Under the pieces are notes generated by a model that saw only the letters and a program-made list of their open reading frames with translations, was not told where the DNA came from and made no database searches. Shown here piece after piece: positions 35,505-45,347 of a DNA stretch of 64,000 nucleotides; position 1 is the stretch's first letter, and every line of letters starts with the position of its first letter. Made by a program: the position numbers and the translations under genes. The DNA is taken from assembly GCA_963719975.1 (NCBI GenBank), contig CAVRED010000005.1, positions 310,001-374,000 on the forward strand, in the 5' to 3' direction. The DNA is from Poindextera sp963719975 (GTDB lineage Bacteria > Pseudomonadota > Alphaproteobacteria > Caulobacterales > Caulobacteraceae).

Positions 35505-35679
35505 CTCGGGCGTCTCCCACCCACCGTCGGGAGACCCTAGCGACGCAGAAGAGCAGGGAGCAAGGGAAAGGCGCCCAAGGGTCTGGAGTGGGTCGTGTTC
35601 CGGCGCGGAGCCGGCCTCCGTCTTCGCCCCTCCAGCACGGCCGCGGATCGGCGGGGTCGAGGACGCGGTCGCCCGCTCT

Positions 35680-37180
35680 TCACGCAGCCAGGCTGGCGCG
35701 CCCGGCCAGGAGGTCGTCGATGGTGTCGGCCGTCACCGCCTTGCTGAACAAATAGCCCTGGTACAGCAGACATCCCACTTGCCGCAGCCGATCGGCCTGG
35801 GCTTTCGTTTCGACGCCTTCCGCGATCACCTTCAGGTCTAGAGCCTCCGCCATGTCGACAATCGCCTTCACGATTGCGCTCGAACTCCGGACGTCGGCCG
35901 AGGTGGCTGACAAACGACTGATCGATCTTGATCTTGTCGACGGGGAAGCGGCGCAAGTAGCTTAGGCTTGAATAACCGGTGCCGAAGTCGTCCAGGGCGA
36001 TTCCAAAGCCCAGTCTGCGAATGGCGTTGAGCGTTTCGTAGGTTTCGGCCTCATCGGCGAGCAAGACGCTCTCGGTGATCTCCAGCTCGAAATTGCGCGC
36101 GCTCGAGCCGGTCTGCTCCAGCAGATCCCTCAGGGTGGGGATCAGGTCGCCCGAACGGATATGTGCGGCCGACACATTGATCGCGACCTTGAGACCGGGC
36201 CACCTCTGCGCATCGGTGAACGCCTGCCGAATGGCGAACCTCCCGACCGCGTCGGCCAGCCCGCAACTCTCGGACAACGGTATGAAGACCGCCGGCGAGA
36301 CCTCGCCGCGCCGTTTGCTCTGCCAACGCATCAGAGCTTCGACGCCGACGATCGCCCCATTCGCGCTGACCTGTGGTTGGTAGACCATCCTGAAGGCGTT
36401 TTCGGCGAGCTCGGTCTGGAGCTCCGCTTCCAGCGCCTTGCGGTCCTTGAGCGTCTCGTCCATCGACGGTTCGAAAACGGTGTGGTGCGCACCGCCACGC
36501 TTTCTGGCTTTCGACAGAGCAAGTCTCGCGTGGCGCAGCGCCTCGACCGGGTCGGTCGCGCCGGGCGTGATGAACCCAATGCCGACCGAACAGGTGATGT
36601 GCGCCTGCCCGGCCGCCGCCGCATATGGTTTGCCGAGCGCCTCGATCAGGCCGGTCGCGGCCTCCCGTGGCGCGCCGTGGCCGGTCCACAGCAGAGCGAA
36701 CGTGTCATCTCCGAGCCGGCCGACCGTCTGGTCGCCGCCGCAGGCCGCGCTCAGGCGCGATGCGATCTCCACCGCGACATCGTCGCTTGCGGCCAAGCCG
36801 AGAACGTCGGCGAGCTCGTCAAAGTGATTGACTCCGACGCACAGGACCGCGCGGCCGACCTCGCGCTCCAAGACCGTCTCGGCCGCCGCTTCGAGCCGCT
36901 CCAAGAACAGCGCCTTGTTCGGAAGTTGCGTCAGGGCGTCATGGGTCGCGACATACTGCGCGCGAGCTTCGCTCGCGGCGAGGCTGTTGGCGGCCTTGCG
37001 GAGCTGGCGGTAGAAAATGAGGCTGGCGGCGCCCAGTCCTGTGATGACGATGACCAAGAACTGCCGGGGCACGGGAAGATTCGCCACGACGACGCACAGG
37101 GCGGTCACCAGCGACGCAATCGAGCCGACTGCGACAAGAGCCAGCAGATCAAGCACAGGCTTCTGCTTTACCGACGCCAT
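35680..37180 (-). CDS. GGDEF-EAL protein, likely c-di-GMP phosphodiesterase, one frameshift
   Basis: About 500 residues. Two N-terminal membrane helices (LLALVAVGSIASLVTALCVV; FLVIVITGLGAASLIFY) are followed by a GGDEF domain (ATHDALTQLPNKALFLERL) whose active site is degenerate (GRLGDDTFAL in place of GGDEF), then an EAL domain. The EAL domain has VGVEALMRW, ITESVLL, LDDFGTGYSSLSYLRRFP, KIDQSFV and IAEGVET, so metal and catalytic residues look intact. Expected to degrade c-di-GMP and not make it. The frame shifts near 35905. Start MASVKQKPVL at 37180. Confidence 0.88.
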
Positions 37181-37360
37181 TTTCGCACCGCCCAGGATGT
37201 GATGGGCGGAGACTGAACGCCAGACGCGAATATCTGGTAAAGGGCGCCGCTGGACTGTTGGTGTCGGGTTGGGAGTGCGGCCATGCCTTGCCGCCACTGG
37301 GGCGTGGTATGGGCAAAGGCTCTCGGGGATTTCGCCCAACGTGAAAGGGCATGAGGGACA

Positions 37361-38560
37361 ATGAGCGCCGCCGATATCCGTAGCCGGCTGGGCTTGCGCC
37401 CCGTCATCAACGTCTCGGGAACGATGACGTCGCTGGGCGCCTCCATCGTGGTCCCGGAGGCGGTGGAGGCCGTCAGCGCCATCCTCAGCGAGTTCGTCGA
37501 GATCGACGACCTGCAGCGCAAGGCCAGCGCCGCGATCGCGCGGCTATGCGGGGCCGAGGCGGGGTTCGTCACCGCCTCGTGCAGCTCAGGGATCACGCTG
37601 GGCGTGGCCGGCGCCATGACGGGCGCAGACCTCGCCGCCGTCGAGCGACTGCCCGATACGGCGGGCCTGAAGAACGAGGTCGTGATCCTCGCGGGCCACA
37701 TGGTCTCGTACGGAGCGCCGGTCGAGCAGGCCATTCGCCTTGCCGGCGCACGCGTCGCGCCGGTGGGTCAGGCGACCTCGGCCCACGCTTACCAGCTCGC
37801 CGGCGCCATCACCGAGCGCACTGCTGCGGCCGTCTATGTCGTGTCCCATCACACCGTGCAGTACGGGATGCCGCCGTTGGCGGAGTTCGTCGAAATCGCA
37901 CACGCCACGGGCGTACCGGTCATCGTCGACGCCGCATCGGAATATGACCTCACCGGCCCGCTCGCCGCGGGCGCCGATCTGGCGCTCTACTCCTCGCACA
38001 AATTCCTCGGCGGCCCGACCGGCGGCATCGTCGCCGGTCGCCGCGACCTCGTTCGCGCCGCCTTCCTGCAGAACGGCGGGATCGGCCGCGGCATGAAGGT
38101 CGGCAAGGAGGGCGTCGCCGGAACTATCGCGGCCCTGGAAGCCTGGGAGCGGCGCGACCACGTCGCCGTCCGAGCGCGCGAGACCGAGGCGCTGCAGCTG
38201 TGGCGGGACGCGCTCGAGGCGCGGCCCGGCGTGACCACCGCCATCGTTCCCGACCCTACGGGCAACCCGCTCGACCGGCTGCAGGTCGCCGTCGAGCCGG
38301 CTGTCGCGCACATCACCGCCTGGGACCTGGCGGACCGGCTAGCCTCCGGAAGCCGCCCCGTGATCGTGCGCGACCACGAGATCGAGCACGGCTATTTCCA
38401 GATGGACCCCTGCAACCTCCATCCCGGCGAGGAAACGATCGTCGCCGCAAGGCTCGTCGAGGAGCTGGACCGGGCGCTCGCCTCGAACGAGATCATCGCA
38501 ACCTCGGTGTCCGACCGCCGCGCCCGGCGCGCGCGCTCGCGCCTGGCCTGGCCGGATTGA
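37361..38560 (+). CDS. SelA-like PLP-dependent enzyme
   Basis: 399 residues, fold type I PLP enzyme of the selenocysteine synthase-like/D-glucosaminate ammonia-lyase group. It opens INVSGTMTSLGASIVVPEAV, has AGFVTASCSSGITLGVAGAM for cofactor phosphate binding, VIVDAASEYDLTGPLAAGAD with the aspartate, and the PLP lysine in LALYSSHKFLGGPTGG. Catabolic members split amino sugars or amino acids. The substrate is unknown. First gene of a plus-strand unit with a PhyH oxygenase and a sulfotransferase. Confidence 0.85.
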   Translation: MSAADIRSRLGLRPVINVSGTMTSLGASIVVPEAVEAVSAILSEFVEIDDLQRKASAAIARLCGAEAGFVTASCSSGITLGVAGAMTGADLAAVERLPDTAGLKNEVVILAGHMVSYGAPVEQAIRLAGARVAPVGQATSAHAYQLAGAITERTAAAVYVVSHHTVQYGMPPLAEFVEIAHATGVPVIVDAASEYDLTGPLAAGADLALYSSHKFLGGPTGGIVAGRRDLVRAAFLQNGGIGRGMKVGKEGVAGTIAALEAWERRDHVAVRARETEALQLWRDALEARPGVTTAIVPDPTGNPLDRLQVAVEPAVAHITAWDLADRLASGSRPVIVRDHEIEHGYFQMDPCNLHPGEETIVAARLVEELDRALASNEIIATSVSDRRARRARSRLAWPD

Positions 38561-38633
38561 GCCGGCCTCCCGGCCGGGGTCCGGCCGGTCTATGATGTCG
38601 GCCTCGCCAACCCGCGGGACGGAGCGCGGCCGC

Positions 38634-39632
38634 ATGCGCCTTGAAGATGGAGTGACAACGTCGGCCGCCGCCCGGCGAGTTGAAGCGATCTGGCGCAGGG
38701 CCAGAGGTGGTGATCGCCGCCGGGCGACCGGCGCCGACCGCACCCTCGACCGCATCGCGCTCAATACGCTGGGGATCTCGACCGAGGAGCTGCGCGAGGT
38801 CCTGCCTCGTTTCGATGCCTTGGACGACCTTCTGACGTGGTCCGACGAGCGCGCTGGCGGCCTCGACCTTGAGGCGCTCAAGCGGTTCGAGGCGGTGCTG
38901 GCGGGCGCGCCGACGCCGGCGGCGGCGCGCCGACGCATCGAAGCCCTCGAAGCCGCCCCGCCAGTACTCGGCCCTGAGGCGCTGCGCGCCTGGGACGAAG
39001 ACGGCTACGTCATCGTGCCGGCGGTCATCACGCCGACCGAGGCGCGCGCCCTGGCCGACGCGGTCTGGAGTTTTGTCGGCGCCGACCCCGGCGATCCGGC
39101 GACCTGGCGGCTCACCGACCACGGCATCATGGTCCAGCTCTTTCAGCACCCGGCGCTAGGGCCGGCCAGAACCTCGCCCCGGCTCTTAAAGGCCTTCGCC
39201 CAGATCTGGGGGACCGCCGATCTGTGGACCAGTCTCGACCGGGTGAGCTTCAACCCGCCGGTCGGCCCGGCCGTCGAATTCCCCGGCCCGCGCCTGCACT
39301 GGGACATCAGCCTCGTCCCGCCGGTGCCGTTCCAGGTGCAGGGGATGATCTACCTCACCGACACCACCGCCGAGCAGGGCGCATTCGAAGCGGTTCCAGG
39401 TTTCCACAAGCGGATCGATGCGTGGCTGGCGAGCCTGGGCGAGGACGTCGATCCCCGCGGCGTCGACCTCTCGGCCGAGGCGCGGCGCATCGCCGCCAAC
39501 GCCGGCGACCTCATCATCTGGCACTCGGCCCTGCCGCACGGCGCCTCGCCCAACACCGGCGACCGCCCAAGGCTCGCCCAGTACGTCACTCAGTACCCGG
39601 CCACCCTCCACCCGGCCGACCGCTGGCGATGA
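38634..39632 (+). CDS. Phytanoyl-CoA dioxygenase (PhyH) family oxygenase
   Basis: 332 residues. About 115 N-terminal residues form a helical extension; the PhyH domain begins LRAWDEDGYVIVPAVITPTE. The iron ligands are H-x-D in GPRLHWDISLVPP and the distal His in LIIWHSALPHGASPNTGDRP with the 2-oxoglutarate-binding Arg after it. It hydroxylates an unknown substrate with Fe(II), O2 and 2-oxoglutarate. The start ATG at 38634 is preferred to 38592. Its TGA overlaps the ATG of the sulfotransferase (ATGA). Confidence 0.87.
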   Translation: MRLEDGVTTSAAARRVEAIWRRARGGDRRRATGADRTLDRIALNTLGISTEELREVLPRFDALDDLLTWSDERAGGLDLEALKRFEAVLAGAPTPAAARRRIEALEAAPPVLGPEALRAWDEDGYVIVPAVITPTEARALADAVWSFVGADPGDPATWRLTDHGIMVQLFQHPALGPARTSPRLLKAFAQIWGTADLWTSLDRVSFNPPVGPAVEFPGPRLHWDISLVPPVPFQVQGMIYLTDTTAEQGAFEAVPGFHKRIDAWLASLGEDVDPRGVDLSAEARRIAANAGDLIIWHSALPHGASPNTGDRPRLAQYVTQYPATLHPADRWR

Positions 39633-40579
39633 CGATGGAAACAGCGGCCCTTCCGGAGCACATCCACAGCTACAAGACGCCGATCTACGACAGCGATCGG
39701 TGGGATGGGTTCACCCATCGACCCGGCGACATCCTCGTCTGCACCCCGCCCAAGTGCGGCACGACCTGGACGCAGATGATCTGCGCGCTGCTCGTGCACC
39801 AGACGCCCGATCTGCCGCAGCCGCTCACACGCCTCTCCCGCTGGGTCGAGCGCGTCACCCAGCCGATCGAGGCGGTGAACGCCGAGCTGGGCGCACAGCC
39901 GTTCCGGCGCGTGCTGAAGACCCACACGCCGCTGGACGGCCTGCCCTACTTTTCGGACGTGGCCTACGTCTTCTGTGGCCGCGACCCGCCCGACGCCTTC
40001 CTATCGATGCTCGATCACTTCGATAACCTGTCTGCGGAGAGCGTCTCCGACGCGCGGCGGCGGATGGGCATGCCCGACGGCGCCGGCTTTCCCTTCCCGA
40101 TGGAGGCGAACGGACTCTTCCCCATCTGGATGACGACGCCGGACCAGCCCTGGACCGAGGACGGCGTTCCGTTCGGGTCCTCGACCCACTTCTGCAAGAC
40201 CTATTGGGCCTATCGGCGGCTGCCCAACCTCTTCTTCCTGCACTACGCGGACATGATGGCCGACCTGGACGGCGAGATGCGCCGGCTCTCGGCCTTCCTC
40301 GGCATCCCGGTGAACGAGGCTGTCTGGCCGCGCCTCGTCGAGGCCGCGTCGTTCGCCGCCATGCGCGCCAACGCCGACGCCACGGCGCCTGGGGCGCACC
40401 TGGGCGAATGGAGCAGCAACACCGACTTCTTCCGCCGCAGCCGCCTGGGCGAGTGGCGTGAGGCGCTGTCGGCGGAGAACCAGGCCCTCTACGAAACCCT
40501 GAGCGGTCAACGATTGGACCCGGCGTTGAAGGCCTGGTTGGAGCAAGGTCGCGCGGCCGGCGACCCAAAGACGCTCTAG
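39629..40579 (+). CDS. Sulfotransferase (Sulfotransfer_1 family)
   Basis: 316 residues. The PAPS 5'-phosphosulfate loop is VCTPPKCGTTWTQMICALLV near residue 37, a catalytic-His candidate is in VLKTHTPLDGLPYF, and the 3'-phosphate motif in YVFCGRDPPDAFLSMLDHF. It is a cytosolic-type enzyme that sulfates a hydroxyl or amino group. Overlapping start with the PhyH gene implies coupled expression, so the oxygenase could create the hydroxyl that is then sulfated (inference). Confidence 0.87.
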   Translation: MTMETAALPEHIHSYKTPIYDSDRWDGFTHRPGDILVCTPPKCGTTWTQMICALLVHQTPDLPQPLTRLSRWVERVTQPIEAVNAELGAQPFRRVLKTHTPLDGLPYFSDVAYVFCGRDPPDAFLSMLDHFDNLSAESVSDARRRMGMPDGAGFPFPMEANGLFPIWMTTPDQPWTEDGVPFGSSTHFCKTYWAYRRLPNLFFLHYADMMADLDGEMRRLSAFLGIPVNEAVWPRLVEAASFAAMRANADATAPGAHLGEWSSNTDFFRRSRLGEWREALSAENQALYETLSGQRLDPALKAWLEQGRAAGDPKTL

Positions 40580-40621
40580 CGCGCCCTGCCAGCCGCCCCC
40601 CAGGTCGGCTGTGCGGCTGGT

Positions 40622-41961
40622 TCAGAAGTAGATCGCATCCACGTAGAGCCCGCGGGATTGGGCGCCTGGGGGCACGGCGATGTTGGGCGTCCAGAAGAAG
40701 AACTCACCTGTCGCCCGCCCCAGCCCGCGGATGAGCGCCGAACCTGCGGCGGCCGGCGAGGTGTAGATCACCAGCGTGTCCATCCCGCGCGGCGCCAGCC
40801 AGGCGCACCAGGCGCGCAACAACGCCTCGAGCTCCGAACTCGCAGCCTGGGGCGAATGCATAGTCGAGCACGACGGCCGGAACCGTCACCGTGCGCACGC
40901 CTTCAGTCTCGACGAACGACCGCAATGCGTTCCCGGCCGGCCGGACGCCGACGAGCGCGCCGCCGGTCATCCAGACCTTGTCCCAGGCATAGAGATCCGG
41001 CGCGCGCGACATTCGCGCGGACAAGCTCGCCTGCGTGTACGGGACGAACATCTCCTCGGCGCCGTGGAAGGCGTTGAGCCGACGAACGATCTCGCCAGCG
41101 TCAGTGGGGTGTCGCGGAGCGTCCGACCATAGGACCGGCGCGGCCGGCGCAGTCGAGCTCGACGCGTTGGACGACCTGCGGCCACTTGTCGGGGCTGTTG
41201 GCAAACCCGTGCTGCATGGCGAGGTTCTCGACCGCGATGTAGGCAGCCGAGCCGTCGACGTGGTCCCAGTACTTGTCCAGCACGCTGTTGGCCGCGCCCC
41301 AGAGGCCCTTGCGCTGGTGTTCAGGCAGCACGCGCAGGTGCGAGACCGTGACCATTGTCTTCATCGCCCCGCCGACGCGCACCCGATGCTCGGCGCCGCA
41401 GCTGACGGCGGCCGGGACCCCGTCCACCGAGGCCAGGCCGATGGTGCAATCCTCCATCAGGCGGGAGAAGTCGAAGTAGCTCTCGCCCCGCTCGAACCAG
41501 ACCGATGTGTCGCCCATCACGATCGGACAGCGACGTTCGATGTCGGCCAGGATGAGCGCATCGGCTTCGGTCGCCTCGCGCACCTCGAGCTTGAAGTCGT
41601 GTTTGCGCTGGTTCTGCAGGGTGAGGATGCGATGCGGCGGGTCCGGCTCGACGGTCAAGGCGATGGTGAACTTGCGATCCTTGTCCGTCTTCAGCAGGAC
41701 GGCGATCTCGTGGTCGCTCGACCGCTCGACGGCGACCTCGACCGGTGCGCCCATCCGGTCGTTGGCGATGCGAAAGTCCGCCTGCAAGGCTTCGTCATCC
41801 GCGAATGCGTCCAGCCGTTCGCGCAGCGCCGGGGCGTAACGGTCCATGTCGCTCAGCCGCGCCCCGGCCCCCGCGTTGGCGATCAGCCCGATCATCCAAG
41901 CCAGCTGTCGGCCGGCCGACGTCTCCGGAAGGCCTGCCAGAACCTCGTCTCTAGCGCTCAC
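40622..41961 (-). CDS. GNAT-family N-acetyltransferase with extra domains, frameshifted
   Basis: About 445 residues. The first 115 residues are an unassigned alpha/beta module. The GNAT core includes LEVREATEADALILADIERR, the acetyl-CoA loop MVTVSHLRVLPEHQRKGLWG and AANSVLDKYWDHVDGSAAYI. The C-terminal part, in two further frames (EEMFVPYTQASLSARMSRAP; WCAWLAPRGMDTLVIYTSPA and FFFWTPNIAVP), looks like a second, degenerate GNAT domain. Frame changes are near 41150 and 40858. Acceptor substrate unknown. Confidence 0.8.
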
Positions 41962-42128
41962 CGAGCCGCTCTCCGCTCAGAACCGTCGACGCTTAGTCTA
42001 GCGCGGCCCCGCCCTTAGGCGAGACAGGGCAGTCGTCGCAAGCAGAGTGACCCTACGGCACTTTCGCTTTCCAGGCGCATATCGGCCGTGCAAGACTGGG
42101 TCTCGGCCAACCTGTCGAAGGGGGTTCG

Positions 42129-43307
42129 ATGCTTCTGGAAGCCCTGGCGGCCGCCTCCATTGCAGCGGCCGAGGACAGCACCGGCAAGGCGCCGCCCGCA
42201 CCTGACGTGACGGTGTATGCGCCTGAGCGAAAGGGAGCCCCGCCTGCTGCCAAGGTCGTGGTCCCGGTGGACGATACCGCGGGCATCTGGGCCTCGGTCT
42301 GGCCGATGAACGCCTACAATGCCCGCATCAGCGGACATGTCCTGCTGAGCTGCGACATTGACCGATTTGGCCTCGCCGAATGGTGCAAGGTTGCGTCCGA
42401 GATCCCGCAAGGTCAGGGCTTCGGCGCCGCGGCGATGGAGCTTCGGCCAACGTTCAAACTAACCCCTGCGACCGGGCCGGACGGTCCGGTCGACGCCGTG
42501 ATGAGCATTGCGGTGGACTTCCGCGCGCCAGCCTCACGGATCGATTTCGGCAGGGGACGTGATGGCGGACCTGTCGGCGAGAGGGCCGCGTCTCCTGATG
42601 CGTTTCAAGCGCCGGTGCAGGCGGGCTCCGACATCACCATGTTCGGTGACCCCCTTCAGCGGCGTCAGATCACCATGCTGAACGGCCCCGTTTGGGTCAG
42701 CACCGCGACGTTCGACGACTGGGTGCGCGCCTATCCCGCCAGAGCGGGCGGGGTCGAGGGCTATGCCGTGGCGCACTGCGAAGTCCAGAAGAACGGCGAC
42801 CTCGAGGGCTGCCAGCTGATCAAGGAAACCCCGGAGAACAAGGGTTTCGGCAAAGCGGCGCTGATGCTCGCGGCGCGGTTTCGCGTCTCGCCGGAGTGGG
42901 CGCAGGCGCCGGGCCACGCGGATCTCTGGGTCGATGTCCCCATCCGCTTCTCTCCACCCGGCGGCTCGGGAAGCAGGGTCGTGACATCTCCTTACTGGCT
43001 GTCCGGGTTCGACCCCGATCAGAGTCTCAGGGTGTTCCCGCCGGAAGCAGCGGCCAAGGGACTGACCACTGGGCTTGGCGTCGCCAAGTGCATCGTGGCC
43101 GAGGACGGATCGCTCACCGACTGTGGTCCGGACACGGCCTCGTCGGACGCGCCTGAGTTTGCGGACGTTGCCGTGAGACTGGCGTCGACGATGCGAATGA
43201 ATCCGTGGACCGCCGATGGCGCGCCCGTCGACGGCGCGGTGATCAGGCTCGGCGTCCGCCTCAACCTGAAGACCGAGGACGGGCCGCCAGCTGGCCCCGC
43301 CAGCTAG
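42129..43307 (+). CDS. Protein with three tandem TonB C-terminal-like domains
   Basis: 392 residues. A short N-terminal hydrophobic start (MLLEALAAASIAAAEDSTG) may be a signal. Three domains follow: ISGHVLLSCDIDRFGLAEWC ... GFGAAAMELRPTFKLTP (about 55-120), WVRAYPARAGGVEGYAVAHC ... GFGKAALMLAARFRVSP (about 195-260), and LRVFPPEAAAKGLTTGLGVA ... VRLASTMRMNPW (about 298-360). Each keeps the TonB_C pattern of a strand, G-x-(V/L)-x-x-C, C, and (F/M)-R-x-x-P, including a cysteine pair. There is no N-terminal TonB anchor or Pro-rich linker, so it is probably periplasmic and not a true energy transducer. Clean frame. Confidence 0.72.
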   Translation: MLLEALAAASIAAAEDSTGKAPPAPDVTVYAPERKGAPPAAKVVVPVDDTAGIWASVWPMNAYNARISGHVLLSCDIDRFGLAEWCKVASEIPQGQGFGAAAMELRPTFKLTPATGPDGPVDAVMSIAVDFRAPASRIDFGRGRDGGPVGERAASPDAFQAPVQAGSDITMFGDPLQRRQITMLNGPVWVSTATFDDWVRAYPARAGGVEGYAVAHCEVQKNGDLEGCQLIKETPENKGFGKAALMLAARFRVSPEWAQAPGHADLWVDVPIRFSPPGGSGSRVVTSPYWLSGFDPDQSLRVFPPEAAAKGLTTGLGVAKCIVAEDGSLTDCGPDTASSDAPEFADVAVRLASTMRMNPWTADGAPVDGAVIRLGVRLNLKTEDGPPAGPAS

Positions 43308-43819
43308 CGAGCGCTGAGTGACGCCGGTCGCTGGAGCTCATCGAGCGGGAAGTCCGGCTGTTCCTGTTGTGGCGGTCGCTCCTGCGTCCGCACTGCGTGG
43401 TCCTGGTTCAGTTGGCCGCGGATTTCACCGCCGGGGTTGGCAGCCGTGTGGACGTTGAAGTACCACAGCCCCTTCCTGAGATCGGAGATCTGCGCGCCGG
43501 TCAGCACAGCCTCGCCGCTGATTGGGCTCGAAGGGTCCGAGACCATGACCACGGTAGGCGCATCCTCGCCCGGCCGGGCAGGTCCATGGAAATGGGCCCC
43601 TGTCGGCTCGCCCGTCAGCCCGCTGAAGGTGGCCTTGTAGCGGAACACCCGCGTGTCGGTGTCGACTTGGGCGACCAGGTCGCCCTGACCGGCCGTCGCG
43701 GTCGCGGGGACCTCGGCGGCGCCGGCGAGATGAGCCCTGAAGTAGAGCGTCGTTCCGCAAGCTTGCCCTGCAGCGGCGACGAAAAGCACCGCTGCGCAGC
43801 ACCCCACCCATGACCGCAT
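43304..43819 (-). CDS. CHRD domain protein, secreted
   Basis: About 171 residues. The signal peptide MRSWVGCCAAVLFVAAAGQA is followed by a single CHRD domain: AHLAGAAEVPATATAGQGDL, VFRYKATFSGLTGEPTGAHF with HGPA, and LRKGLWYFNVHTAANPGGEI with RGQL. CHRD domains occur in exported proteins of unknown function in bacteria and in chordin. The polar C-terminal tail is Pro/Gln-rich. Its stop overlaps the stop of the convergent TonB_C protein by 4 bases. Confidence 0.87.
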   Translation of the reverse strand: MRSWVGCCAAVLFVAAAGQACGTTLYFRAHLAGAAEVPATATAGQGDLVAQVDTDTRVFRYKATFSGLTGEPTGAHFHGPARPGEDAPTVVMVSDPSSPISGEAVLTGAQISDLRKGLWYFNVHTAANPGGEIRGQLNQDHAVRTQERPPQQEQPDFPLDELQRPASLSAR

Positions 43820-43975
43820 CGGAAATCTCCTCGCATCCGCCGTCGGCGCATCACCGACCATATACCCGGGCCGATGCGGCCCCCCAAATGAGCGTCAACG
43901 CGGCGAGGCGCGCTTGACCGGCTTCAAGCGCACGCGCTTAAGCTCCGTCAAAACGGGAGAACCCCAGGAGCGACT

Positions 43976-45307
43976 GTGCCGCGACTTTCCACGCTGCTGG
44001 CCGCGGCGGTGAGCTTCCTCGCCGCGATCACCGTCGTCAGCGCATCGCTCGCCCAGGCCCCCGCCGGCCCGGGCGCGCTCCCGCCGGACGCCCATGCGGC
44101 CGGGATGAAGTCGGCGCCGATCCTGATCGCCGCGAACCACATTCCCTGCACGCTCGTCGACGCCAGGCTGGCCAATCTGAAGACCCCGTCGCACGGCGCG
44201 GCCATCCTGACCGAGATGGCCTGCAAGGAGGGGATGGGATACGTCGTCCTGGTCGACCACCAGCCGCCGAAGACCGACGTCTTCGACTGTTTGATCGCCG
44301 ACCAGCCCGGCCCAACCGGCGATCCCAGCGTGGTCGCTTGTGTGTTGCCGGAAAACGTCAGCCCGGCCGCCGGTCTGCAGTACTTCGTCAATCGGTCGGG
44401 CCGGACCTGCACCGTCGACAGCGGTCACTTCATCGGGGTGACGACCGATGGGCATCGGCGCTATCGGGTGGCGTGCACGGGCGGCCAGATCCTTGTGCTC
44501 GACGTGACGCCGGCGACCTGGACCCCCACCGCTTGCCTGGCCGGCGCAACCGCCAACGTCGAGTGCACGCTGGCGACGCAGGACAGGAATCCGAGCGAGA
44601 TCGCAGCGCTGGCGGCCTCGGCCGGCAAGTGCGCCACGGTCGCCAAGGACCGATACATGCTGACCTCGCAGGACGGATCCGACTACTTCGAGATCGCTTG
44701 CCCGGGCGGCGAGGGCTACGTCCTGCATGCCGACAAGACCGGGGCGCTGGATGAAGTGATCCCCTGCTCCGAGGCCTACCAGATCGGCGACGGGTGCCGC
44801 TTGACCGACCCGCGCCGGGAAGAGGCGCAGAAAGCTGCGCTGTACAGCAGCCTTGCCAAGAGCGCGGGCTTCGATTGCGCGGTCACCAAGTACGCCCTGT
44901 TCCCGCAGTCCGACTCGACCAAAAACATCGTCGAGATGGCCTGCTCCAACCGGCCCGACGGAGGCGTCGGCGTCTTCCCGGCCGAGGGCGCCGGGCAGGT
45001 GTACGATTGCGTCCGCTCGCAGGCCGAGGGCTACAAGTGCACGCTAACGCCCGAATCGGCGGTCTACCCAAAGCTGAGCGCGGTGCTGAAAGCGGCCGGC
45101 AAGGGATCGTGCACGGTGTCGAACGCGCGACCCCTCGCCCGCGGCGACGACGGCTGGGACTATGTCGAGGTCGAATGCACCGACGGCGGGTCCGGCTGGG
45201 TGGTGATCTATCCGCCTGAATTGCCGAAGCCCACGCAAGTGTTCAACTGCGCGAGGGCCGGGAAGCTGAACGGCGGCTGCCAACTGTCCGGCAACAACAA
45301 GAGCTAA
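43976..45307 (+). CDS. Secreted protein of five four-cysteine repeats
   Basis: 443 residues. The signal peptide (RLSTLLAAAVSFLAAITVVS, cut near SLAQA) precedes five repeats of 60-75 residues. Each repeat has four cysteines in the order C-(T/A)-V..., (A/E)-C, (D/P/N)-C and C-x-L, for example GSCTVSNARP, YVEVECTDGG, VFNCARAG, GGCQLS, giving 20 in all and implying two disulfides per repeat. I do not recognise the repeat; homologues would be expected in Caulobacterales. Start is the GTG at 43976. Divergent from the CHRD gene and 41 bases before another Cys-rich secreted protein. Confidence 0.78.
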   Translation: MPRLSTLLAAAVSFLAAITVVSASLAQAPAGPGALPPDAHAAGMKSAPILIAANHIPCTLVDARLANLKTPSHGAAILTEMACKEGMGYVVLVDHQPPKTDVFDCLIADQPGPTGDPSVVACVLPENVSPAAGLQYFVNRSGRTCTVDSGHFIGVTTDGHRRYRVACTGGQILVLDVTPATWTPTACLAGATANVECTLATQDRNPSEIAALAASAGKCATVAKDRYMLTSQDGSDYFEIACPGGEGYVLHADKTGALDEVIPCSEAYQIGDGCRLTDPRREEAQKAALYSSLAKSAGFDCAVTKYALFPQSDSTKNIVEMACSNRPDGGVGVFPAEGAGQVYDCVRSQAEGYKCTLTPESAVYPKLSAVLKAAGKGSCTVSNARPLARGDDGWDYVEVECTDGGSGWVVIYPPELPKPTQVFNCARAGKLNGGCQLSGNNKS

Positions 45308-45347
45308 CCGGCGGTTTCATTCGAAAAGCCAACAGGAGGGCGCAACC

